From the NCBI GenBank assembly GCA_963809965.1, contig CAWELU010000028.1, forward strand, positions 62,001-126,000: DNA of 64,000 nucleotides, written 5' to 3'. This document shows positions 8,653 through 18,405 of this stretch, one piece after another. How positions within the stretch are numbered: position 1 is the stretch's first letter; every line of letters starts with the position of its first letter. The notes beneath the pieces were generated by a model, which worked only from the letters and a program-made list of their open reading frames with translations, was not told the origin of the DNA and ran no database searches. The DNA comes from CAIWHR01 sp963809965. Its GTDB lineage: Bacteria > Pseudomonadota > Gammaproteobacteria > Burkholderiales > Casimicrobiaceae. A program made the translations under genes and the position numbers.

Positions 8653-9936
8653 ATGACGGTATACAAAGCGCTGGCGGGCAATCCGTTCATTCCGTGGCGG
8701 ATGCGCCATGGGTTCGAGCAATGGCTGGAGTCGCGGTGCCGCGATCGCCGGCCCGGACTTTACCGGTGGCTCCATTTCGGTGAGGCGCGTGATCGGCTGC
8801 GCCCGGTCACTGCGGGACCTCGGCACCATTTCTTCGGCTATTACGACAAATGCCCATGGAACGCCTCCGGGACGTTGCTGCTCGCCCACGAGGCGGCATT
8901 CAACGACCGGCCGCCCGGGCCCGACGATCGTGTCACGGTGGGACTCGTGCACCTGCGCGATGGCAACCGCTACCAGGGACTGGCGGAAAGCCGCGCCTGG
9001 AACTGGCAGCAGGGAGCGATGCTGCAATGGCATCCTTTGGACCCGGAGCGCCTGCTGCTCCACAACGACCGGCGCGGCGGGCGATTCGTCGGCGTCGTGC
9101 GCGACATCGACGGCCGCGAGGTCAACGAGTACGCGCGCCCGATCTATGCGGTTTCGCCCGACGGTCGCTGCGCGTTCAGCGTCGATTTCGCGCGCCTGCA
9201 TGCCCATCGTCCGGGATACGGATACGCGGGCGGGACCGACCCTGGCGCCGGGGATCCCCATCCGAGCGACGACGGGATTCACCGCATCGATCTCGCTTCC
9301 GGCCGCGCCGAGCTCATCGTTTCCCTGCAGCAACTCGCGCGGCTCGACGCCAACGCGCAAACACGAAGCGCGTTCCAATGGATCAACCACGTCCAGGTTT
9401 CACCCGGGGGCCGGTGGATCGCGTTTTTCCATATCGCGCAGACAGGCGAATCCGGCTGGCGGGCGCGCCTTTTCGCCTGCGCAGTCGATGGCACCGGCCT
9501 CGGCTGCGTGCTCGACGCGGATCTGGTGTCGCATTACGACTGGCTGGACGACGACCGCATCCTGATCTGGGCCCGGGACGGAAGGCGCGGGCCAATTTCG
9601 GCTGCTCGACCGGGCGCGGCGGCGAAAGCGCGATCGTGGGGCAAGGCGTGCTGGTCGAGGACGGGCACGTCAGCTTCTCGCCGGACCGCCGGTGGGTGCT
9701 CAACGACACGTATCCCGACCGCTACGACATGCGCACGCTGATGCTGTACCGCTGGTCGGACTGCGCGCCGCATCGATCTCGCTCGGCTGCATTCGCCCAA
9801 GTCGCGCTGGTGGGGCGAGATCCGTTGCGACCTGCACCCACGATGGAGCCGGGACGGCAAGCAGGTGTGCGTCGACTCCGTGCACAATGGCGAGCGCCAG
9901 ATGTACGTGTTGGACGTCGGCGAGCTCGTCGCATGA
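8653..9936 (+). CDS. Beta-propeller-like protein of unknown function (two frameshifts)
   Basis: About 427 residues when the frames are joined. It starts MTVYKALAGNPFIPWRMRH and then has repeated blade-like segments with PDGR/PGGRW turns: YAVSPDGRCAFSVDFARL, NHVQVSPGGRWIAFFH, SFSPDRRWVLNDTYP and WSRDGKQVCVDSV. The frame breaks at about 9590 and about 9768. The last part reads RIDLARLHSPKSRWWGE and ends GERQMYVLDVGELVA at 9936. The repeat style resembles TolB/oligogalacturonate-lyase-like six-bladed propellers, which often sit beside glycosyltransferases, but no catalytic residue set is obvious. No signal peptide is seen. The function is not assigned. Confidence 0.7.
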
Positions 9937-10009
9937 AGCGCGCCGGGCCGCCCCAAGCGCGAATTGCTCCCTCTGGGAGGGACGGCGCATTAGCGCCAAG
10001 GGAGCTCCC

Positions 10010-10784
10010 ATGAGCGGGATCGTCATCCTGATGTATCACATCGTCGCGCAGCCGCTTTCCGCGCCGGAAGCGCGCTTTTGCTGCACGCCCGAGCGATTCG
10101 AAGCCCACATGGAGTATCTCGCTCGGTCGGGCATCTCGCTGCTGTCGCTGGAAAGGATCGCGGACGCCGCCGAAGGTCGCGCGGATTGGCCCGCCGAGGG
10201 CCTGGCCGTGACGTTCGACGACGGCTTTGCCGACACCTTCGTCAATGCCCTGCCGGTGCTGAGCCGCCTGCGGATTCCGGCAACGATGTTCGCGCTTTCC
10301 GACAGGCTTGGCGGGGCCAACGACTGGATGTCCGGACGAGGCTTTCCGGAGCGGCAACTCATGTCGACGGCGCAGCTGCGGGAGTTGGCGGCGGCCGGCG
10401 TGAGCATCGGCAGCCACACCCGAACGCACCCCCGCCTTCCCGAGCTCGATGGCAAGGCAAAGCGAGACGAGATCCGGGGCAGCAAGGAACAAGCTCGAGC
10501 AATTGCTCGGACGTCCGGTGACGACCTTCGCCTATCCGTACGGTCTGTTCGACGATGACGCAAGAGCTGCCGTCGAGGCGGCCGGCTATCGCTGCGCCTG
10601 CTCCGTGCGCTCGGGCTTCAATGGCCCGGGCGCGGATCGCTTCCTGCTGCGCCGGATCGAAGTGTTCGGTGGCGATACCGTCCGGCAACTTCGACAGAAG
10701 CTCAAATTCGGCGCGAACGAGGTGAGTGCGCTGTACCCGGTCCGCTATTACGCCGGCCGCCTCTCCTCTCGCCTTGGATTCTGA
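10010..10784 (+). CDS. NodB-type polysaccharide deacetylase (one frameshift)
   Basis: Starts MSGIVILMYHIVAQPLS. The NodB domain shows VTFDDGFADT (catalytic and metal Asp) and SHTRTHPRLPEL (metal His pair). The frame breaks at about 10485, after KAKRDEIRGSK. The next frame continues NKLEQLLGRPVTTFAYPYG, the conserved AYPYG block, and ends RYYAGRLSSRLGF. By family it removes acetyl groups from N-acetylhexosamine residues. There is no signal peptide, so it may act on lipid-linked precursors in the cytoplasm or be exported by another route. The next gene starts 10 bases later. Confidence 0.88.
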
Positions 10785-10793
10785 AGGCGCGCC

Positions 10794-11747
10794 GTGGACT
10801 TCACGGTCATCGTCTGTACGTACAATCGAAGCGCCAACCTGCCCTCCTGCCTCGCCGCGCTGGCCGGTCAGGAAGGGGTCGCAGCAGATCGAATGGGAGG
10901 TGCTGGTTGTCGACAACAACTCGTCCGACGACACACCCGCCACGGTGGAGAGGCTGCGGCGCGAATTGCCGATCAGCGTCCGCTACGAGCGCGAACCCCA
11001 GCAGGGGCTCAACTACGCGCGCAACCGCGGTGTCGAGTGCTCCTGCGGCACGCATTTCACCTTCGTGGACGACGACATCCGGGTGGGCCCGCAGCTGGCT
11101 CGCGTCCCTCGATCGGGCATTTCGGACGAACGACGCCGACGCCGTCGGCGGTCGCATTCACCTCGATCCGACGATCAAGCTGCCGGCGTGGATCGTCCCG
11201 GGCTCCGAAATCGCGGGGTTTCTCGGCTACCAGGACTTCGGCGATCGGCCGTTTCGCATGGACGGCAAGAGCCGGTATCCCGTTCGGTGGCAACATGTCG
11301 TTTCACCGTCGCGTGGTCGACCGGATCGGCCTGTTCGACCCGAAGCTCGGCCGCAAGGGCGAAGGTCGCAAGCGCGGCGAGTTGTTCAAGGGCGCCGAGA
11401 CGGACTTCTTCCACCGCCTTGCCGCCGCAGGGGGCGCGCGGATTTTCTACGAGCCGGATGCCATCGTCTACCATCGGGTGCAGGCGCATCAGCTCATGAA
11501 GCGGTATTTTCTGACCATACATTTCAACGCGGGTTTCCAGCGAGCCTTCTACGATGCGTTCGAGCACCGCCGACGCCTGCTCGGAGTTCCATTGTTTCTA
11601 TACCCGCAGCTTGCACGCGCACTTGCGAGATACATCGGGCTGCTTGTCACGCGAGGGCCCGACGAGGCGTTCCGGCAACTCATGACCGTTGGCCATTTCC
11701 TGGGCACAATGGCGGGTTACCGCGATGCGCACAGGAACGCAACGTGA
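10794..11747 (+). CDS. Family 2 glycosyltransferase (three frameshifts, compensated)
   Basis: Joining frames gives a standard GT2: MDFTVIVCTYNRSANLPSCL, then EVLVVDNNSSDDTP, NYARNRGVECS, HFTFVDDDIRVGP (DxD motif), WIVPGSEIAGFLGYQDFG, FGGNMSFHRRVVDRIGLFDP and the catalytic-end GAETDFFHRL. Breaks lie at about 10880, 11100 and 11285, and the net frame is restored, so start and stop agree. The C-terminal LLGVPLFLYPQLARALARYI is moderately hydrophobic. The stop overlaps the next gene's GTG start by 3 bases, indicating translational coupling with a second GT2. Confidence 0.82.
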   Translation: MDFTVIVCTYNRSANLPSCLAALAGQEGVAADRMGGAGCRQQLVRRHTRHGGEAAARIADQRPLRARTPAGAQLRAQPRCRVLLRHAFHLRGRRHPGGPAAGSRPSIGHFGRTTPTPSAVAFTSIRRSSCRRGSSRAPKSRGFSATRTSAIGRFAWTARAGIPFGGNMSFHRRVVDRIGLFDPKLGRKGEGRKRGELFKGAETDFFHRLAAAGGARIFYEPDAIVYHRVQAHQLMKRYFLTIHFNAGFQRAFYDAFEHRRRLLGVPLFLYPQLARALARYIGLLVTRGPDEAFRQLMTVGHFLGTMAGYRDAHRNAT

Positions 11748-12754
11748 GCACGGGCCCCGGGTATGCGCCGGCGGCGACGTCGCTGACCGTCCTGATCAGC
11801 TCGCACAACCGGATTGCGCTGCTCGAACGCACATTGCGGTACCTCAACGAGGCGCGGCGTCCGCGCGATTGGACGGTCGACGTGCTGGTCGTCGCGAACG
11901 CGTGCACCGACGGCACGAACGCGATGCTCGATTGGTATGTTCGCGACGTCCGGAACGCCTCCGGCCCAGCTGCGCCGGGAGAGTGGCTGCCCTTGCGCTG
12001 GGTGGCAGAGCCGCGAGCGGGTAAGTCGCACGCCCTGAACTGCGCAACTCCGTTGCTCACGTCGGATCGCGTCGCGTTCGTCGACGACGACCACCGGGTC
12101 GATGTCGCGTATCTCGAGAGCATCTGCAAGGCCGCGGTGGATTACCCCGAGGCGGATATCCTTTGTGGCCGGATACTGCCCGACTGGGATGGATCCGAAC
12201 CGGAATGGGTGCACGACGAAGGGCCGTATCGCGTCTACCCTTTGCCGGTGCCCCGATACGATCTTGGCGACAAGCCGATGCCGTCCCCGCAGGACACGAC
12301 GACGCCCGGTGGTGGGAACCTGGTGTTGCGCACGGCGCTGTTTGCACGCGTCGGTGATTTTTCGACCGCCTTCGGCCCCGTCGGCCGGAGCCTGGGCGGC
12401 GCCGAGGACCAGGAATGGGTGTTGCGCGCCTTCGCCGCAGGTGCGCGGGCGCAATACGTCCCGGATATCGTGCAATACCACTACGTCGATCCGGACCGCT
12501 TGAAGCTCGGCTACCTGATGCGCAAGGCCTACGAACGGTCCGCTTCCGTCGTGCGGCTGGACGGGGCGGTCAGCGGCAAAGGATTCGTACCGGCCTACAT
12601 GATCCGAAAGGCCGGCCAGTACGGCGTCGCCGTCATGACATCCGTCGGGTTGCACGAACGACGGTTCCGGCTGGTGCGGCTCGCCGCTTCGCTCGGAGAA
12701 ATCAAGGGGCACGTGCAGGCGCGGGTGGATGCCCTGGCGCATCGGGAACCCTGA
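11744..12754 (+). CDS. Family 2 glycosyltransferase
   Basis: 336 residues from GTG 11744, uninterrupted. Motifs: SLTVLISSHNRIALLERTL, VVANACTDGTN, AGKSHALNCA, the DxD-type VAFVDDDHRVD, TPGGGNLVLRTALF and the acceptor motif SLGGAEDQEWVLRA. The GAGKSxALN arrangement and the ED motif are those of the same subfamily as the preceding gene, so the two may add successive sugars or be paralogues. It is followed 6 bases later by a sulfotransferase. Confidence 0.88.
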   Translation: MSTGPGYAPAATSLTVLISSHNRIALLERTLRYLNEARRPRDWTVDVLVVANACTDGTNAMLDWYVRDVRNASGPAAPGEWLPLRWVAEPRAGKSHALNCATPLLTSDRVAFVDDDHRVDVAYLESICKAAVDYPEADILCGRILPDWDGSEPEWVHDEGPYRVYPLPVPRYDLGDKPMPSPQDTTTPGGGNLVLRTALFARVGDFSTAFGPVGRSLGGAEDQEWVLRAFAAGARAQYVPDIVQYHYVDPDRLKLGYLMRKAYERSASVVRLDGAVSGKGFVPAYMIRKAGQYGVAVMTSVGLHERRFRLVRLAASLGEIKGHVQARVDALAHREP

Positions 12755-12760
12755 AACGCG

Positions 12761-13708
12761 ATGGCGAACCTGCGCAACCTGCACAAGCTGCTGGATCCCG
12801 AGATCCGGGCCAAGAACCTGCGCGCCGCGAAGTTCGCCATGCGCGGTCTGTACTGGGACCTGGCGCATTCCCGGGCAAGCGACCCGGTGTTCGTGGTGGG
12901 CTGCTCGAGGTCGGGCACCACCGTCACCTACGAAACCATCGCTGCCTCCGCGTGCTTGTCGTCCTTCGGACACGAGATCCCCGAATTCTGGGACAGCCTC
13001 TGGGGGCCCCGGCACAACGACTGGGAATCCGAGGCCGCCGGCGCGGAGAATGCCCGGCCGGAGCACGCGGATGCAGCACGGCGGTATTTCTTCCAGCGAC
13101 TCGGGTCTGGAAGAGTCGTCGACAAGACGTGCATCAACGTCATGCGCGTGCCGTACCTGCACAGCCTGTTTCCCGATGCACGATTCGTCTACATCCATCG
13201 TGACGGCCGGGACAACGTCAGCTCGCTGATCGACGGCTGGCTCCACGATGGGCATTTCGCGTTGAGCAAGTCACTGGGACCGTTCCCGTGTGCGGTCGGC
13301 ATCGAAGGCGGGAGATTCACCGACTGGTCGTTCTTTCTCCCGCCCGGCTGGCGCAATTACAACCACGCCCGGCTGGAGGAAGTCTGTGCCTTCCAGTGGT
13401 TGACGGCCAATCGCCTGGCACTGGATGCAGCCGGGCGGATCCCCTCCGAGCAGTGGATCCGGCTTCGCTACGAGGACATCTTCGAACGTCCCGTCGAGAT
13501 GTTTCGCGAGGCTTTCGAGCGACTCGATCTGCCGTTCGACGAGGCGGCGAGGCGTCGTTGCGCCAGTCTGGACGCGCGGCCCACCAGCATCGTGAAGGGC
13601 GCTCCCGGTAGGCAGAAATGGAAAGAGCGGCATGCGGAGCGGATCGAGCGGATCCTGCCAACGATCCGGCCGCTGATGCTGGAGCTCGGTTATGACGCCG
13701 ACGGCTGA
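12761..13708 (+). CDS. PAPS-dependent sulfotransferase
   Basis: 315 residues. The 5'-phosphosulfate-binding loop is VFVVGCSRSGTTVTYE near residue 48, and the 3'-phosphate-binding block FVYIHRDGRDNVSSLIDGW lies near residue 145. It has no transmembrane segment, so it is cytoplasmic. By family it transfers sulfate from PAPS to a sugar hydroxyl or amine. It lies between two GT2 genes and overlaps the next by 17 bases, so sulfation is probably part of repeat-unit assembly. A second, membrane-linked sulfotransferase lies at 29055. The acceptor is unknown. Confidence 0.87.
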   Translation: MANLRNLHKLLDPEIRAKNLRAAKFAMRGLYWDLAHSRASDPVFVVGCSRSGTTVTYETIAASACLSSFGHEIPEFWDSLWGPRHNDWESEAAGAENARPEHADAARRYFFQRLGSGRVVDKTCINVMRVPYLHSLFPDARFVYIHRDGRDNVSSLIDGWLHDGHFALSKSLGPFPCAVGIEGGRFTDWSFFLPPGWRNYNHARLEEVCAFQWLTANRLALDAAGRIPSEQWIRLRYEDIFERPVEMFREAFERLDLPFDEAARRRCASLDARPTSIVKGAPGRQKWKERHAERIERILPTIRPLMLELGYDADG

Positions 13709-14597
13709 CGCGCCCCTGGTCAGCATCGTCATGCCGGCCTACAACGTCGCCTGGTGCATCGGGCGCGCGGTGGACAGCGTTCTGGCGCAGGACTATCCCT
13801 CGCGCGAATTGATCGTGGTCAACGACGGGAGTACCGACGGCACGGGCGCCGCGCTCGACGCTTACGGCGACGCGCTCACGGTGGTCGATCAGCAGAATCG
13901 GGGCATGTCGGCGGCACGCAATGCGGCAATCCGCATCAGTCGTGGCACGTATATTGCGTTTCTCGATGCCGATGATTGGTGGCATCCGTCGAAGCTTTCC
14001 CGGCAGGTCGATCTGATGCAACTCCGGCCGGAAATCGGGTTCTGCTCGACAGCAGCGAGAGTGGAGGATGGCGACGGTCGGCTGCTCAATCTGTGGCAGT
14101 GCAACCCGAAGGGCGCCGAGATGCTTGAAACGCTGTTCGCGCAGAATGCGGCGATCGCCGGCGGCTGCTCCGCGGTGATGGTCCGCAAGGCGCTCCTCGA
14201 CCGCGTCGGTCTCTTCGACGAAAGCCTGCGCGGGTTCGAAGACCCCGACCTGTGGATGCGGCTGGCCGCGGTATCCCGCTACGCATGCATCGACGAAACG
14301 CTGGTGTTCATCCTGCGCCGTGAGAGGAGCGTGAGCCGCAACCTGGATGCGATGAGAATTTCCGCACTGCGCTCGATGCACAAGAACCGCGCGCTCCTGC
14401 CGGGGCGATTGCGCGGCCGCTTCTGGCGCAACTGTCTCGCCGGTGTCTATACCGACTACGCGAAACCGGCCTACCGGGCCGGCCGGCTCGGCCAAGCCTG
14501 TGCGGACACGCTGCGCGCACTGCTGCTCTCGCCTCTGGACAGGGGGCGGCTATGTCTCGGACTCCTGCGTGACTTCATGCTCCGTAGGCCGGTGTGA
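13692..14597 (+). CDS. Family 2 glycosyltransferase
   Basis: 301 residues. APLVSIVMPAYNVAWCIGRA opens a GT-A fold; VVNDGSTDGTG and YIAFLDADDWWHPSKL give the nucleotide and metal sites; FEDPDLWMRLA is the acceptor motif. The C-terminus is basic and amphipathic, with no clear helix. The start overlaps the sulfotransferase by 17 bases and the stop TGA overlaps the next ATG, so it is tightly coupled in the operon. The sugar specificity cannot be read from sequence. Confidence 0.9.
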   Translation: MTPTADAPLVSIVMPAYNVAWCIGRAVDSVLAQDYPSRELIVVNDGSTDGTGAALDAYGDALTVVDQQNRGMSAARNAAIRISRGTYIAFLDADDWWHPSKLSRQVDLMQLRPEIGFCSTAARVEDGDGRLLNLWQCNPKGAEMLETLFAQNAAIAGGCSAVMVRKALLDRVGLFDESLRGFEDPDLWMRLAAVSRYACIDETLVFILRRERSVSRNLDAMRISALRSMHKNRALLPGRLRGRFWRNCLAGVYTDYAKPAYRAGRLGQACADTLRALLLSPLDRGRLCLGLLRDFMLRRPV

Positions 14598-16789
14598 TGC
14601 TGCAACCGCTCGACACTCTGGTACTTGGTTCGCTCGCCCGGGGCATGGAGATGTCGCTGCTGATGGGCGTGATCCTGGGCGGGTTGCTGATGGTCAAGTC
14701 CAGCCTGGACTTCACGCGGACCGGCCCGGAGATGGCGGAGGAGATCCTCACGCATTACCGCCTCTACCTTGTCTATTCGATGGCAAGGCTGTTCCTCTTT
14801 GCGATCCTGATCGTTTCCCTCATGGCTTTTCTTGGCATCACGCTCTATTCGGTGGGGCTGGTGCTGACCGGCGCAGGCTACCACCACGTTTTCGCCGTCG
14901 GATCGGCACTGGCCGCGGTCGTGCTGCTAACGGGCCGTCGGTTCCTGCGGACGCTGCTGTACTCCCCAGGCGTAATCGCGGCCTCGTCGTTGTACTCGAT
15001 GACGCACTTCTACGGAATCTGGGCGCACCTCACGCCGCGCCGACTTGTCGCGCTCGACGTTGGCCTCCTCGTCGCAGGCGGTGTCTGGACCGCCGCGGGC
15101 CTTGCCACGATGGCGCGCCAGGGAGCCTGGTGGGGCTTCGGGCTCGTTGCCGGCATCGTGTCGCTGTATCCGGCGATCTGCTGGTGGGTAGCCCGGGAAC
15201 GCGAGCCAGCGCCCGTCCGTCCACGGCCCGGAAAGGGTTCCTCGCCAAACATCGTCATGATCGGCTCGGACACGCTGCGGGCCGACCGGCTGTTCGGAAC
15301 CGGCTACTGCCGGGAGCTCACGCCGAATCTGGCACGCCTGGCCAAACGCGGCGTACAGTTCATGGACTGTTACGTGCCCTGTGCACGAACCGCGCCCAGC
15401 ATCGTCTCGCTGCTGAGCGGCACCTGGCCGCACCGTCACGGCGTGCGCGACACGTTCGTGACCCCGGAGGAGACCCGGCTTCCGGTGCCTTCGCTGCCGG
15501 AAATCCTCAAGCAGGCAGGGTACCAGTCGGCGATCGTGGGAGACTGGGCCGCTTCCGACGCCGAGAAATTCAACTTCGGCTTCGATCACCGCAACCTGCC
15601 GGAAGACCAGTGGAACATCAAGTTCCTGCTGCGCCAGGGGCCGAAGGACATGCGGCTGTTTCTGTCGTTGTTCACGCAGAACGCCTTCGGGAGGACGATG
15701 TTGCCCGAACTCTACTTCCTCGGCGGGATTCCTCTCACCGAGGAGATCGGGCGCGAGACGCGGCGCATGATCGGGAAGCTCGGGCGGAACGACGCGCCGT
15801 TCTTCCTGGTTTCCTTCATGGCGACGACACATCCGCCGTTCACGTCCAAATACCCCTACTACTCGCTGTACTCCGATCCGTGGTATCGCGGGGAATCCAA
15901 GTTCAACATGGCCAAGCTGCGCGACCCTTGGGAGATCATCCGCCTCCAGGGCGAGCCGAAATCGAAGTTCGACCTCGAGCAGATCATCGACCTGTACGAC
16001 GGGTGCGTGCGGAACTTCGACGACGAGGTCGCGCGCATCCTCGCGTACCTCGACGCATCCCGGCTCGGCGACAATACGATCATCGTAATCTTCAGCGACC
16101 ACGGCTTCGAATTCTTCGAGCACGAAACCTGGGGACAGGGCAATTCCGCAATCGGCGACTTCTCCGCCCGCGTCCCAATCATCGTGGCGGACCCGCGACT
16201 ACGCGAGCCGCAGCGGGTCACGCGGGTCATACGGACGGTGGATATCGCCCCCACGCTTCTGGAGCTCGTCGGGGTGCCCGTGCCGCAATCGATTCAGGGT
16301 GTCTCGCTGGTGCCGCTGATGCGCGGCGAGACGCTGGAGGGCGAGCTGCCCGCATTCTACGAAACCGGCGTCTGGCTCACGGATCTGCCGGGCACACCGG
16401 AGAAGCACCTGCGTTACCCGCACTTGCCGGAGCTGCTGGAAGTTCCCGACAAGAACGTCGGGATGATTTCGCTCAAACCGAAATATGTCGACATGATCAT
16501 TGCCGCCAAGGACCGGATGGTGCGAGTCGGAGACTGGAAACTTACCTACCAGCCGCTGACCGACGGCGCGACGTATCGGCTTTTCAACATCCGTGAGGAT
16601 CCGGGATGCCAGCGCGATGTCCTCGACAAGTATCCCCGGATTGCGGAGCGTCTCGCGGCGATGCTCGATCAATGGATGGATGAAGACCCCAAGTCGGGGC
16701 GGCAGGCGCGCGCGGACGGGGCGCCCGCGAGCCACTCGGATCGGGAACGCGTCATCGGATTCGATGCCGTTGCCGACAACCTTTCGTGA
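14597..16789 (+). CDS. Membrane sulfatase-superfamily protein with Thr at the nucleophile position
   Basis: About 730 residues. Five or so N-terminal helices (residues about 15-200) precede an alkaline-phosphatase/sulfatase-fold domain that starts SPNIVMIGSDTLRADRLFG. The metal aspartate and the nucleophile loop ARTAPSIVSLLSGTWPHRHG are present. At the position that is Cys or Ser in formylglycine sulfatases (C-x-P-S-R), I read Thr (T-A-P-S-I). IVIFSDHGFEFFE supplies the second metal site. This argues against a classic arylsulfatase and for a transferase or hydrolase using Thr, as in phosphoglycerol and phosphoethanolamine transferases. No frameshift. The annotation sulfatase is a fold call only. 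It ends overlapping the heptose kinase start. Confidence 0.8.
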   Translation: MLQPLDTLVLGSLARGMEMSLLMGVILGGLLMVKSSLDFTRTGPEMAEEILTHYRLYLVYSMARLFLFAILIVSLMAFLGITLYSVGLVLTGAGYHHVFAVGSALAAVVLLTGRRFLRTLLYSPGVIAASSLYSMTHFYGIWAHLTPRRLVALDVGLLVAGGVWTAAGLATMARQGAWWGFGLVAGIVSLYPAICWWVAREREPAPVRPRPGKGSSPNIVMIGSDTLRADRLFGTGYCRELTPNLARLAKRGVQFMDCYVPCARTAPSIVSLLSGTWPHRHGVRDTFVTPEETRLPVPSLPEILKQAGYQSAIVGDWAASDAEKFNFGFDHRNLPEDQWNIKFLLRQGPKDMRLFLSLFTQNAFGRTMLPELYFLGGIPLTEEIGRETRRMIGKLGRNDAPFFLVSFMATTHPPFTSKYPYYSLYSDPWYRGESKFNMAKLRDPWEIIRLQGEPKSKFDLEQIIDLYDGCVRNFDDEVARILAYLDASRLGDNTIIVIFSDHGFEFFEHETWGQGNSAIGDFSARVPIIVADPRLREPQRVTRVIRTVDIAPTLLELVGVPVPQSIQGVSLVPLMRGETLEGELPAFYETGVWLTDLPGTPEKHLRYPHLPELLEVPDKNVGMISLKPKYVDMIIAAKDRMVRVGDWKLTYQPLTDGATYRLFNIREDPGCQRDVLDKYPRIAERLAAMLDQWMDEDPKSGRQARADGAPASHSDRERVIGFDAVADNLS

Positions 16790-17824
16790 TGATCATTCGA
16801 GCCCGAGCACCGTTGCGGTTGGGATTGGCGGGTGGCGGCACCGATGTGTCGCCGTACTGCGATCTGCACGGCGGGCTGGTGCTGAACGCGACCATCGACA
16901 AGTACGCCTACACGGTGATCGAGCCGCGCGGCGATGCGAAACGCGTGCGCTTCGTGGCTGCGGACACGCAGGAGTCGTGGGAATGCGACATGGCCCCCTC
17001 CGTTGCCGCTCGATCGGCCAGCTCGATCTGCACAAGGGCGTCTACAACCGCATCGTCCGCGACTTCAACGGCGGCCAACCGCTGCCGCTCACGATGACCA
17101 CCCACACCGACGCGCCGCCCGGCTCCGGCCTCGGCTCGTCGTCGACGCTGGTCGTCTCGATGATCAAGGCCTTCGTCGAGTGGCTCAACCTTCCGCTCGG
17201 CGAATACGACATCGCCCGGCTCGCCTACGAGATCGAGCGGGTCGACGTCGGCCTTTCCGGCGGGCGGCAGGACCAGTACGCCGCGACATTCGGCGGCTTC
17301 AATTTCATGGAGTTCCACCCGGGCGAGCGCGTGGTGGTCAATCCGCTGCGCATCAAGAACTGGATCATCTCCGAGCTCGAGGCGTCGCTGGTGCTGTATT
17401 TCGGCGGCGTTTCGCGGCACTCGGCGCAGATCATCGACGAGCAGTCGAGCCAACGTGAAGCGCAACGACTCCGCCGCCGTCGAGGCCACGCACGCGCTCA
17501 AGGCCGAAGCCGTCGCGATGAAGGAGAACCTGCTCAAGGGCGATTTCGAGGGGCTCGTGGAATCCGTGCGCGCCGGCTGGGAAGCGAAGAAGCGCATGGC
17601 GAAGAGCATCTCCAATCCGCAGATCGACGAGACCTACGAGTTGGCGAGGAAGGCCGGGATGCGTGCCGGCAAGATTTCCGGCGCCGGCGGCGGCGGCTTC
17701 ATGATGCTCCTGGTGGACCCGGTGCGCCGCATGGACGTGGTGCGTGCGCTTGCAGCAGACCCAGGGGCAGGTCTTCACCTGCCACTTCACGAAATACGGG
17801 ACCGAGGGATGGAAAATCTATTGA
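16789..17824 (+). CDS. hddA: GHMP kinase, probable D-glycero-D-manno-heptose 7-phosphate kinase (three frameshifts)
   Basis: Begins MIIRARAPLRLGLAGGGTD, the GHMP motif 1. Motif 2 is PPGSGLGSSSTLVVSM near 17120 and motif 3 is GKISGAGGGGFMMLLVDP near 17680. Frames change at about 17010, 17450 and 17750. The last piece reads QGQVFTCHFTKYGTEGWKIY and stops at 17824. Length (about 345) and motif order match HddA, which phosphorylates heptose 7-phosphate at C1 in the GDP-heptose route. The three following genes supply the isomerase, guanylyltransferase and phosphatase of that route, which supports the assignment over other GHMP kinases. The start overlaps the preceding stop. Confidence 0.85.
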
Positions 17825-18405
17825 CGCGGCCGATACGCGAGCAGCTGCGCGAGACGGCCGCAAACCTCCTGGCGATGGCGGGCGACGAGCAATTGCTCGC
17901 GACAGTCGCGGGCACGGCGAACGCGTGCGTGGAAGCCCTGCGCGCGGCAACAAGATCCTCTTCGCCGGCAATGGCGGCAGCGCCGCCGATGCCCAGCATC
18001 TGGCCGGCGAGCTGGTCAGCCGGTTCACGTACGATCGTCCCGGGCTTGCCGCCTTCGCGCTGACCACCGACACGTCGGTGCTCACGGCGATCGGCAACGA
18101 CTACGGCTACGAGCGCGTGTTCGCGCGCCAGGTCGAGGCGGTGGGCGTCGCCGGCGACGTGTTCGTCGGCATCTCGACCTCGGGCCGCTCGCCCAATGTG
18201 TTGAGTGCACTCGACGTCGCGCGCGCCAAGGGGCTGGTCACCGTCGGCATGACCGGGCGCTCCGGCGGGCCAGATGCCGGAGCGCTGCGACTACCTGCGT
18301 TCGCGTTCCTTCCGATTCGACGCCGCGCATCCAGGAGGGCCACATCGCCCTGGGCCATGCCATCTGTCAGATCATCGAAGCAACGATGTTTCCCAAGCGC
18401 CGTGA
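17809..18405 (+). CDS. gmhA: Sedoheptulose 7-phosphate isomerase (frameshifted)
   Basis: Starts inside the end of hddA (ATG 17809, MENLLTRPIREQLRETAANL). A break at about 17945 leads to GNKILFAGNGGSAADAQHLA, the SIS-domain phosphosugar loop, then TTDTSVLTAIGNDYGYERVF and FVGISTSGRSPNVLSAL. A second break near 18285 leads to RVPSDSTPRIQEGHIALGH, the GmhA C-terminal block with the catalytic His. A further indel near the end is needed to reach the TGA at 18403, which overlaps the hddC ATG. The enzyme makes D-glycero-D-manno-heptose 7-phosphate, the first step of heptose nucleotide synthesis. It could serve this locus alone or duplicate a core-LPS gene elsewhere. Confidence 0.88.

Noticed and set aside
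7437..8690. 417-residue minus-strand open frame
   Set aside because: Antisense to the clear GT2 gene at 7686; it would also span the divergent promoter region.
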